A DNA stretch of 5,410 nt from the NCBI GenBank assembly GCA_023380435.1, contig JAMCRB010000034.1, forward strand, positions 1 to 5,410, given 5' to 3'. Source of the DNA: Candidatus Parvarchaeota archaeon (GTDB lineage: Archaea; Nanobdellota; Nanobdellia; Parvarchaeales; Parvarchaeaceae). Shown one piece after another: positions 1 through 5,213 of the stretch. Every line of letters begins with the position of its first letter. The first letter of the stretch is position 1. A program made the translations under genes and the position numbers. Under the pieces are notes generated by a model, which was given only the letters and a program-made list of their open reading frames with translations, made no database searches and had not been told where the DNA came from.

Positions 1-33
1 GCTTAAAAGGCCGTCGAAGGGAGTATAAAAAAG

Positions 34-42
34 TTAAATATT
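34..42 (+). promoter_or_regulatory. TATA-like promoter element of the 190-aa gene
   Basis: TTAAATATT is centred about 25 bases before the GTG start at 63, where an archaeal TATA box sits relative to the transcription start. The transcript would be leaderless or nearly so. A second candidate, TATAAAAA at 24-31, would give a leader of about 10 bases. No Shine-Dalgarno sequence stands before the GTG, which favours the leaderless reading. Inferred from spacing only. Confidence 0.5.
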
Positions 43-62
43 AGCCTAAACATAATAAACCT

Positions 63-635
63 GTGGAATTGACGGTAAAGGACAGTAAGGTCATCGAAAG
101 GATACTGGATGAATCGCTTAAGAAATTCATAAGGCCTGAAGACGTAGACGCAATGTTCATGATGATGAACTTGAGCGAAGATAGGACAAGTTCTATGCTG
201 CACTCTCTTAATGCGACACTGGTAAAGTCGAACTATGCGCTTAAACTTAAGGACATACTGGAAAGGATAGGCGATGGACTGGCAGCAAGAGTCGAGCTCA
301 GCGCGCCTGAAGGAAACCTCGAGGTAAAAAGAGGGGAAGAGCTGCAGCTTGAGTTATCGGTAACAAACAAATTTGATGTTCCGCTGATTTTTGATATAAC
401 TGTCGAGGACAGGGACAACTTCCTTCCTGTGATATACAACAAAATCGAGGACGGATATTTTAATTCCGTTTCCACCGAGTCTATAATAGACACGGAAGAA
501 TCAAAGAAATTCAGGTTTAAGATATCGGCTCCTGAGACTGGGCCGGCATCGACTCTACTCTTTATAGTGATCAGGTCAAAAGAAATAGAGGGGCTTAACA
601 AAATAAACAAAATCAGACTGTCTTTCGTCAGATAA
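63..635 (+). CDS. Hypothetical protein, helical N-terminus plus beta-sandwich-like C-terminus (190 aa)
   Basis: I do not recognise this protein. Residues 1-75 look helical and charged, with a methionine-rich patch around 31-35 (MFMMM). From about residue 76 the pattern changes to alternating hydrophobic and polar strands (for example VKRGEELQLELSVTNKFDV, residues 88-106), followed by further strands up to the C-terminus. That layout resembles immunoglobulin-like or CARDB/NEW3-type beta-sandwich domains, but it is only a pattern-level resemblance. There is no signal peptide and no membrane segment, so it is probably cytoplasmic. The start is the GTG at 63, because a TATA-like element lies at the leaderless distance and no ATG precedes it in frame. 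The lysine/glutamate-rich composition favours this strand over the antisense open frame at 233-610. It ends 6 bp from the convergent gene. Real gene: likely; function unknown. Confidence 0.75.
   Translation: MELTVKDSKVIERILDESLKKFIRPEDVDAMFMMMNLSEDRTSSMLHSLNATLVKSNYALKLKDILERIGDGLAARVELSAPEGNLEVKRGEELQLELSVTNKFDVPLIFDITVEDRDNFLPVIYNKIEDGYFNSVSTESIIDTEESKKFRFKISAPETGPASTLLFIVIRSKEIEGLNKINKIRLSFVR
599..613 (-). terminator. Possible U-rich archaeal terminator for the 201-aa gene
   Basis: On the minus strand, about 30-45 bases beyond the stop codon of the 201-aa gene, the sequence reads ATTTTGTTTATTTTG, a thymine-rich stretch of the kind that ends archaeal transcripts. It lies inside the 3' end of the convergent 190-aa gene. 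No hairpin is evident. Weak evidence from base composition and position only. Confidence 0.3.
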
Positions 636-641
636 AGTAAA

Positions 642-1247
642 CTACTTGTTTTTATAGAAGGTTATGCCTTCGTATATCTCTTTGAAGTGCGGATGCTCCA
701 AGGCCAATATTGTGCCGTCTTTAGCCGAGTATATATGCCAGCAGTTGACGACGCCATCGGAACTTACGCGTGCTTCCGGCAGGATATATTCCCTGCTCGG
801 GTCCAGGTCATGCTTTGATTTGGCGGTTATATGGGTCGCCAATGGCATCTCGATGGCGCCGAGCTCCTTTTTTTCTTCCTCAATCTTGGAAAAGACTTTT
901 GATATCAGGTCAACAAGGCCTATCGTCACGTTTTTTTCCTCATTATGAAACGATTTCTTCGAGAGCTCGTCAGAATCGTCGCCATCCGACAAAGTCGATA
1001 CCCAGGAAGGTATCGTGTTTGTCATAATAGCCATAGAGTTCCACGGCTTGTAAGGGTCAAAATTCGAGTAAGAATGCCTCCTTTTGACAGTTCCGTCCAC
1101 ATTGTCAACTGACTGATAAATTGTTTCGGGCAGGATCCCGTTCTTTACCCTGAATACCTCGAAGTCTACGGATATTTCCGGCCAATCCAGCTCAACCTCG
1201 CTGACTTTTTTCGAGTTCTCCAGTGCCTCCTGCAGCGTGTATTTCAT
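642..1247 (-). CDS. Hypothetical protein (201 aa)
   Basis: No family was recognised. The protein looks soluble, with no signal peptide or membrane segment. A hydrophilic, acidic stretch around residues 87-106 (DGDDSDELSKK and after) looks like a flexible loop. A charged helix follows at about 110-130 (LVDLISKVFSKIEEEKKELG). The last 50 residues read as beta strands with a conserved-looking core, YILPEARVSSDGVVNCWHIY (154-173), then an HPHF motif (185-188). The ATG at 1247 is chosen because a TATA-like element sits about 26 bases upstream and no ribosome binding site is visible, which fits a leaderless message. It lies 33 bp after the end of sat on the same strand, so read-through from cysH-sat is also possible. 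Whether it takes part in sulfur metabolism cannot be told from its sequence. Confidence 0.75.
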   Translation of the reverse strand: MKYTLQEALENSKKVSEVELDWPEISVDFEVFRVKNGILPETIYQSVDNVDGTVKRRHSYSNFDPYKPWNSMAIMTNTIPSWVSTLSDGDDSDELSKKSFHNEEKNVTIGLVDLISKVFSKIEEEKKELGAIEMPLATHITAKSKHDLDPSREYILPEARVSSDGVVNCWHIYSAKDGTILALEHPHFKEIYEGITFYKNK

Positions 1248-1269
1248 TCAGTTATTAGATTAGAAACCT

Positions 1270-1277
1270 TATTTAAA
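1270..1277 (-). promoter_or_regulatory. TATA-like promoter element of the 201-aa gene
   Basis: On the minus strand the 33-bp gap after sat contains TTTAAATA, centred about 26 bases before the ATG at 1247, as expected for leaderless transcription. The upstream recognition element for TFB would overlap the sat stop codon. The gene may therefore have its own promoter despite sitting directly behind sat. Inferred from sequence and spacing. Confidence 0.5.
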
Positions 1278-1280
1278 TGT

Positions 1281-2366
1281 TTAATTTGCGGGTTTTATGT
1301 ATTTTTCCAGTATTTCGGAGATTTCCGGCCTTATCATCTCCGACGGAGGTTTCCTGCCATCCCGAAGCATCTCTCTGATTTTGGTCATGCTTATGTTTAT
1401 CCGATCCTCTTCATGGCGGCACGTTTTTTCGGTGGCGATGCCGTTGCACTTTTTACAGTGAAAGGCCTCATTGAACGTCAGTAGCTCTATCCCTATGTCT
1501 AACTTTTTAAGCATCTCCTGTGCAGCGTATCTGCCATAGAATTTCCCCACGCCGGCCATGTCTCTGCCGACGATAAAATGTGTGCACCCGTAGTTCTTCC
1601 GTATTATGGCCAAAAGCACCGCAGCTTTTGGCCCGGCGTATCGCATAGCTATTGTTAGATTGGAAAGAAAAACTTTATTTGGTGGCAGAAAAAGCTGTAC
1701 AAAGTGCCTGTATGCTTCGGAAGTTGCTTCCGGCGGGAAGTCATCCGGCTTTACTTCGCCTGTGACCGGATTTATGAATACTCCGTCCATAAGCTCCAAC
1801 GCACACCTCATTATGTACTCATGCGCCCTGTGGGGAGGATTTCGTGTTTGGAAAGCAGCGATTTTCTCCCATTTGAAACTATCAAATATCTGCCTTGCTT
1901 CGGCCGGCGACGTGTCTCCGGTTATTCTTCTGAAAAGCCTTACCTTTCCACTTATAAGAGTGGGGTTTATATTAAGTATGCTAGCCACTCCCGGATGTGC
2001 AATGTCAAGAGTGCCATATATGCCCGACGCAAGTTTTTTTAAGTCAAACTTGAATTTTTCATCTATCGACATCGAAGCGAATTTTAAGCCATTGTAGGAG
2101 AGCGCAACCTCTTCTCCTTCGGATATTCCCTCTGGCGCTTCTAGAAATATAGGTATAGTCCACGGAAGACCGCTGGGTAATTCGCTTCTGTCAAGTACGC
2201 TTTCGATTTCTGCAGAGTTCATAAACCCGCTTATTGGCGAATATGCTCCAAGAGAAATCTTTTCCGCATCAAAAGCGTAATTCTTGCTTATCTCAATAGT
2301 TTTTAAGCCGTCCAAGCTGCCTGTGGACTGAACCGCTAGTTTTCCACCGTACGGCTCGGATACCAT
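1281..2366 (-). CDS. sat: Sulfate adenylyltransferase (ATP sulfurylase)
   Basis: This cytoplasmic enzyme makes adenosine 5'-phosphosulfate (APS) and pyrophosphate from ATP and sulfate, the first step of sulfate use. At 361 residues it matches the short monofunctional prokaryotic Sat and has no fused APS kinase domain. An N-terminal PUA-like region (about 1-160) opens with EPYGGKL, typical of the family. The catalytic nucleotidyltransferase domain carries QTRNPPHRAHE (173-183), the QxRNPxHxxHE nucleotide-binding motif. It also has MRYAGPKAA (241-249), GRDMAGVG (267-274), a zinc-type CxxC-x8-CxH cluster (C304, C307, C316, H318) and ISMTKIREML (325-334). The ATG directly follows the cysH stop codon (TAGATG), so the two are very probably co-transcribed and translationally coupled. 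Met270 occupies a position that is His in many homologues; from memory, Met also occurs in active enzymes. No damage to the frame was seen. Confidence in the identification is very high. Confidence 0.97.
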   Translation of the reverse strand: MVSEPYGGKLAVQSTGSLDGLKTIEISKNYAFDAEKISLGAYSPISGFMNSAEIESVLDRSELPSGLPWTIPIFLEAPEGISEGEEVALSYNGLKFASMSIDEKFKFDLKKLASGIYGTLDIAHPGVASILNINPTLISGKVRLFRRITGDTSPAEARQIFDSFKWEKIAAFQTRNPPHRAHEYIMRCALELMDGVFINPVTGEVKPDDFPPEATSEAYRHFVQLFLPPNKVFLSNLTIAMRYAGPKAAVLLAIIRKNYGCTHFIVGRDMAGVGKFYGRYAAQEMLKKLDIGIELLTFNEAFHCKKCNGIATEKTCRHEEDRINISMTKIREMLRDGRKPPSEMIRPEISEILEKYIKPAN

Positions 2367-3047
2367 CTACTCCTTCACGTGTAGGCCGCATTCCTTATCC
2401 CCTTCTTCCCACCACCATCTCCCGGATCTTGGATGCATGCCTTCTAAAACCGGTCTCGTGCATGGCTCACAGCCTATGCTTTTGTAGCCTTTTTCATATA
2501 ACTTATTGTAAGGAAGATTATTCGATTTTGTATACTCTAAAATATTTTCATAACTCCAGTCGGCTATCGGGTTTACCTTCGTTATATTTCCATGAGACTC
2601 GTCAATTTCGACCTTTTTAATCTGAGCCCTCGAATCCCACTGATCGCGTCTTAAACCGGTTATCCATCCGCTCAGACCGGCCAATGCTCTTTGTAAAGGC
2701 TCTACTTTTCTAACGCCGCAGCACATTTTCCTCAGGTCCTTGCTATTATAAAATAAATTGAAGCCATGTTCCTTTACCATGTTTTCTAATTTTTGCTTAT
2801 CCGGGAAGTATACATCTATGGATACATTATATCTATCCCTTACTGCATCCATTAACTCATAGGTCTCTTTTGGAAGCCTCCCGGTGTCCAAAGTGAACAG
2901 CCTGGGGTTTTTTCTAATCTTTGACGCCAAGTCTAGAACGACGACGTCTTCCATTTGGCCGCTAAATGCTATGGAGATTGAATCGCCAAAATTTGAATAA
3001 GCCCAGGAAAGAACTTCCTTTTCCGTCTTAGACTCGAGATCCTGCAT
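2367..3047 (-). CDS. cysH: APS reductase (CysH family, 4Fe-4S type)
   Basis: It reduces adenylyl sulfate to sulfite and AMP, with thioredoxin or a similar donor restoring the catalytic cysteine. It belongs to the PAPS/APS reductase family with an adenine-nucleotide alpha-hydrolase fold. Numbering from the ATG at 3047 (226 aa), it shows a nucleotide-binding loop AFSGQMEDVVVLD (27-39), LDTGRLPKETY (53-63), CCGVRKVEPL (109-118), GLRRDQ (131-136), GCEPCTRPV (192-200), the RWWWEE block and ECGLH with catalytic Cys220. The CC plus CxxC pair (C109, C110, C193, C196) is the [4Fe-4S] ligand set that marks APS-type enzymes. PAPS use is not excluded, because some Fe-S enzymes accept both. A TTG lies directly before the ATG; the ATG is preferred for its fit to the promoter. 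A hand count gives about 40% GC over 480 bases, lower than about 48% in part of rpl10e. Confidence 0.96.
   Translation of the reverse strand: MQDLESKTEKEVLSWAYSNFGDSISIAFSGQMEDVVVLDLASKIRKNPRLFTLDTGRLPKETYELMDAVRDRYNVSIDVYFPDKQKLENMVKEHGFNLFYNSKDLRKMCCGVRKVEPLQRALAGLSGWITGLRRDQWDSRAQIKKVEIDESHGNITKVNPIADWSYENILEYTKSNNLPYNKLYEKGYKSIGCEPCTRPVLEGMHPRSGRWWWEEGDKECGLHVKE
2370..2375 (-). promoter_or_regulatory. Possible Shine-Dalgarno site for sat inside the end of cysH
   Basis: On the minus strand AAGGAG precedes the TAGATG junction, ending three bases before the sat ATG. It matches the archaeal anti-Shine-Dalgarno sequence, but the spacing is shorter than usual. Re-initiation by ribosomes finishing cysH may matter more than direct binding. 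It is the only gene start in the window with a plausible site, as expected for an internal operon gene among leaderless first genes. Confidence 0.4.
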
Positions 3048-3068
3048 CAAAATACTTATCAGATTGAC

Positions 3069-3080
3069 TATAAATATAAA
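3069..3080 (-). promoter_or_regulatory. TATA-like promoter element of the cysH-sat operon
   Basis: On the minus strand TTTATATTTATA is centred about 27 bases before the cysH ATG at 3047, with a purine-rich AAAATAAG stretch just upstream that could serve as the TFB recognition element. It lies in the 48-bp gap behind the membrane-protein gene. cysH-sat therefore appears to have its own promoter and a leaderless message. Inferred from sequence and spacing. Confidence 0.6.
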
Positions 3081-3095
3081 ACTTATTTTAAACCT

Positions 3096-3746
3096 TCAGA
3101 ATAGCTTTATTGCCTTCTTGTTTTTAGACAGACTGTTATATATCAGAACTGAAGCTATAATCATTGAGAATCCGAAGAACTCTGATATGAAAGAAATGCC
3201 GACTATATCAAAAGCGGCGCTTATAAGAAACAGCACTATGCCAACCATAAGTACGGTTATGAATATTTCCCAGCCGTGGTCCTGTGTCATGTGCCAGCTC
3301 CGGCTGAGGGCGTCTATCGGGTTCTTCTTATCCAAAACCGCGGAAGCCGGCGACGCGAATAATCTAATTAACAGGTATATCCCTGGTACAATAAATGCGA
3401 CAAGACCGATTGAAACTATCACAGAATACAGGATTAGAGTCCCTAGAAGACTGAAGAATCTGCTTTTAGACCGCCTCGCCAGCGAGGATATGTTGGCATT
3501 TTGAGATGAACCCAGGTGGGAGATTACCATCCCATATACGAAAACGCCTATGAGCGCGATGATTACTTCCAGAACAATTGTATATGCGCTTAAGTAAAAG
3601 AGATTTGTCACTGATACAAAAAGACCGGCTGATAGGGACAAAGCAAGGTAGATTACAGTCATTAGGACGGCCAAATAGAACACTGTCTTGTCCTTAAAAA
3701 GGATAAGGAAGCTGTTCTTGAATATCCTGTTTTCGTCTAAAGCCAT
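3096..3746 (-). CDS. Multi-pass membrane protein, YciC/GPDPase-membrane-domain-like
   Basis: This is an integral membrane protein of 216 residues, with hydrophobic segments at about 22-44, 51-76, 98-130 (possibly two helices around a Pro-Gly at 121-122), 160-180 and 182-204. The N-terminus is short and charged, without a cleavable signal. The block VPGIYLLIRLFASPASAVLD (120-139), followed by NPIDALSRSWHMTQDHGWEIF (142-162), recalls the PGIY...R...P...ALxRSWxLT...W signature. That signature is shared by YciC/UPF0259, the glycerophosphodiester phosphodiesterase membrane domain and related archaeal families. Biochemical function is unknown in these groups. It is not recognisable as a sulfate transporter although cysH follows 48 bp downstream. 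The ATG at 3746 has a TATA-like element about 25 bases upstream. The C-terminus is lysine-rich (SKNKKAIKLF), probably cytoplasmic. Family-level confidence is moderate. Confidence 0.7.
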   Translation of the reverse strand: MALDENRIFKNSFLILFKDKTVFYLAVLMTVIYLALSLSAGLFVSVTNLFYLSAYTIVLEVIIALIGVFVYGMVISHLGSSQNANISSLARRSKSRFFSLLGTLILYSVIVSIGLVAFIVPGIYLLIRLFASPASAVLDKKNPIDALSRSWHMTQDHGWEIFITVLMVGIVLFLISAAFDIVGISFISEFFGFSMIIASVLIYNSLSKNKKAIKLF

Positions 3747-3766
3747 AGAATTTCATGTATTTTATC

Positions 3767-3776
3767 ATTTAAATAT
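3767..3776 (-). promoter_or_regulatory. TATA-like promoter element of the membrane-protein gene
   Basis: On the minus strand ATATTTAAAT is centred about 25 bases before the ATG at 3746, the leaderless distance. It shares an 80-bp divergent region with the promoter of the winged-helix gene, and the two TATA elements lie about 29 bases apart centre to centre. Factors bound at one could affect the other. Inferred from sequence and spacing. Confidence 0.5.
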
Positions 3777-3795
3777 TGGTACGCCTATTACTAAG

Positions 3796-3805
3796 TATTT
3801 TTATA
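3796..3805 (+). promoter_or_regulatory. TATA-like promoter element of the winged-helix/adenosyltransferase operon
   Basis: TATTTTTATA is centred about 26 bases before the ATG at 3827. It supports that ATG as a leaderless start and argues against the in-frame TTG at 3776, which would put the promoter inside the coding region. Inferred from sequence and spacing. Confidence 0.55.
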
Positions 3806-3826
3806 GTGAAACCTGCTAATTACTGT

Positions 3827-4174
3827 ATGGAAGACCTGCTCTACCTCATTTACGGAAACCATCCGAAGAGCAAGAAGCTTTACGCCGAGGCGGAACGGAT
3901 AATAAATCTGATAAAAGAGAAAGGGGAGATAAGCAGAGAGGAATTGTCCGCAACGCTGGGCCTGGACATGAACTCCCAGACCAACAAGAAGCATTTCTAC
4001 AACCTGATATCCCCTATGTTCGGCGTAATACTGGTCTCTGAGCGCAGGGGCAAGACCGTCTATTACCACCTTTCTTATGACATGTTCAGGGTTTACATAG
4101 ACGGGATAAGGAGAAAGGCGAAGTATTATCTGCTAAAGAACCCTGACAACGTTAATGACGAAGACTCAAAATGA
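3827..4174 (+). CDS. Small winged-helix DNA-binding protein (115 aa), putative transcription regulator
   Basis: It is predicted to bind DNA through one winged helix-turn-helix domain. A helix spans about residues 17-33 (KLYAEAERIINLIKEKGE), then comes the helix-turn SREELSATLGLD (36-47). A recognition-helix candidate TNKKHFYNLISPMF (52-65) is followed by a beta-hairpin wing ILVSERRGKTVYYHLS (68-83) rich in basic residues. A basic helix (IDGIRRKAKYYLL, 91-103) and an acidic tail end the protein. No ligand-binding domain is visible, so any signal must be read by the core domain or a partner. The start is the ATG at 3827 for the promoter reason given at 3796-3805; an in-frame TTG at 3776 would add 17 hydrophobic residues unlike the rest. 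The stop overlaps the next ATG (ATGA), which couples it to the adenosyltransferase. The exact family is not recognised. Confidence 0.75.
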   Translation: MEDLLYLIYGNHPKSKKLYAEAERIINLIKEKGEISREELSATLGLDMNSQTNKKHFYNLISPMFGVILVSERRGKTVYYHLSYDMFRVYIDGIRRKAKYYLLKNPDNVNDEDSK

Positions 4175-4698
4175 AATACTACAGCGGCAGCGGAGACAAG
4201 GGCAAGACTCTAATCGAAGGGAGGATGGTCCCTAAAAATGACCCTAGAGTAATAGCAATAGGGGAACTGGACGACCTGTCGGCTAAGATGGGGTTCGCTA
4301 TGTCGCTTATAACCGATGAAAAGGTTTTAGATGACCTTAAATCCATAGAGAAAGACATATATCTTATAAATTCGGAGCTGTCCGGCTATCTAAAAGCGGT
4401 AGAGAGCAAGACGTCCTCCGGGGTATCGGATTCCTCTGTAAAAAGACTGGAGGAGTTTACAGACTATTATTCTAAGGGCATAAAAGACATAACAAAATTT
4501 GTGTATCCGAATGGGATACCTGCCGCTACCGCATTGAACATATGCCGTACACAGGCGAGGCGCGCTGAAACCGCCCTGATATCAGCGAATTTGGGCAGCC
4601 CGGCGATAAAAGCATACATAAACAGGCTTTCTTCCCTGTTTTTTGTTTTATTCAGATGGCTCAACCAAAAATCCGGGTTTAACGAAGAATTATTCTAG
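4171..4698 (+). CDS. PduO-type cob(I)alamin adenosyltransferase
   Basis: It transfers the 5'-deoxyadenosyl group of ATP to cob(I)alamin to give adenosylcobalamin, the cofactor of class II ribonucleotide reductase and cobalamin mutases. At 175 residues it is the size of a single-domain PduO/MMAB-type enzyme, an all-helical, usually trimeric protein. The N-terminal YYSGSGDKGKTLIEG (3-17) matches the family's YTxxGDxGxTxLxGG ATP-binding motif. GELDDLSAKMG (31-41) matches the G..DELNS helix, and RTQARRAE (126-133) matches the RTxxRRAER motif. YINRLSSLFFVLFR (149-162) matches YLNRLSDLLFxLAR. Departures from the common pattern are DELNS to DDLSA, RLSD to RLSS and the PGG of FxLPGG to PNG. The gene overlaps the winged-helix gene by four bases and probably shares its promoter. 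Its stop overlaps that of rpl10e. Family assignment is strong; activity with the changed residues is not proven. Confidence 0.88.
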   Translation: MKYYSGSGDKGKTLIEGRMVPKNDPRVIAIGELDDLSAKMGFAMSLITDEKVLDDLKSIEKDIYLINSELSGYLKAVESKTSSGVSDSSVKRLEEFTDYYSKGIKDITKFVYPNGIPAATALNICRTQARRAETALISANLGSPAIKAYINRLSSLFFVLFRWLNQKSGFNEELF

Positions 4699-5210
4699 AG
4701 AACTATCGCTCTCGTTCTTATTCCGAGTTTCTTGCCCATCTTCTGAGCGGCTGATTTTGCAGCTATTAGGTTTGCCTCATCGACATGTATCTCGAATATT
4801 CTGCTGCCTGCCATAAGGCGAGCTGCCATCCCAACCGGCTTACCAAAAGATTTCTGCATACCGGATGAGAAACGGTCCGCTCCGGCACCAGTCGCAAGTT
4901 TGTGCTCTCTTAATACCTGGTGGGGATAGGCAATGACTATTATGTGAAAATTCTGGTCGGTTATCGTATCGGTAAGGTACTTGTTTGCTATTATCCTTGC
5001 GGCTTCTATGGCGTTCTCCCTGAGCTGGCAGGATATCTCTGAGACCAGTATTATCTTCTTGCCGAACTGCTTTGATACGGCGCCGGAATGATACTGGGTT
5101 ATCTTAGGCTTCTGCGAGACCTTTATGTAACTTAGCCGCTTATACTTCGACTTGCGCGTATAAGGCATCTTAAGTTCTCTGTATGACCTTCCTGGTCGTA
5201 TCTTTGCCAT
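4695..5210 (-). CDS. rpl10e: Large-subunit ribosomal protein uL16 (archaeal L10e)
   Basis: This is a structural protein of the 50S subunit that sits beside the A-site tRNA and helps shape the peptidyl-transferase region. At 171 residues it has the usual archaeal length. It opens with AKIRPGRSYRELKMPYTRK, as in archaeal L10e, and has RENAIEAARIIANKYL (64-79). The family signature follows: YPHQVLREHKLATGAGADR (95-113), GMQKSFGKPVGMAARL (117-132). This archaeal/eukaryotic form, rather than bacterial L16, is the clearest evidence for the domain of the host. The gene begins three bases after the stop of an unrecognised upstream gene, implying one transcript. It ends in a CTAG that also holds the stop of the convergent adenosyltransferase gene. 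No clear ribosome binding site precedes the ATG. No anomalies in the frame. Confidence 0.97.
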   Translation of the reverse strand: MAKIRPGRSYRELKMPYTRKSKYKRLSYIKVSQKPKITQYHSGAVSKQFGKKIILVSEISCQLRENAIEAARIIANKYLTDTITDQNFHIIVIAYPHQVLREHKLATGAGADRFSSGMQKSFGKPVGMAARLMAGSRIFEIHVDEANLIAAKSAAQKMGKKLGIRTRAIVL

Positions 5211-5213
5211 ATT

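Noticed and set aside
1..44. Possible tail of an upstream plus-strand gene (frames ending at 28 or 44)
   Set aside because: Both frames give short basic peptides of 8-13 residues, too short to tell coding from chance.
233..610. 125-residue open frame antisense to the 190-aa gene
   Set aside because: Serine-rich shadow composition, no promoter, while the plus-strand frame has archaeal-like composition and a TATA-like element.
770..1027. Plus-strand open frames inside the 201-aa gene (664-948 and 770-1027)
   Set aside because: No promoter or ribosome binding site, and composition unlike the other genes; treated as shadows of the minus-strand gene.
1545..1570. Met in place of His in the GRDHAG motif of Sat as a sign of inactivity
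   Set aside because: From memory of the family, GRDMAG also occurs in active prokaryotic enzymes, and all other motifs and zinc ligands are intact.
1606..2097. 163-residue open frame on the plus strand inside sat
   Set aside because: It is antisense to the catalytic core of a confidently identified ATP sulfurylase, has no promoter or recognisable domain, and is a by-product of sat codon usage.
3064..3504. 146-residue open frame on the plus strand across the cysH promoter and membrane gene
   Set aside because: It is antisense to the conserved PGIY/ALSRSW block of the membrane protein and has no promoter.
3776..3826. In-frame TTG start extending the winged-helix protein by 17 residues
   Set aside because: The extension would cover the TATA-like element, starts with a rare codon and adds a hydrophobic stretch unlike the domain; the ATG at 3827 has correct leaderless spacing.
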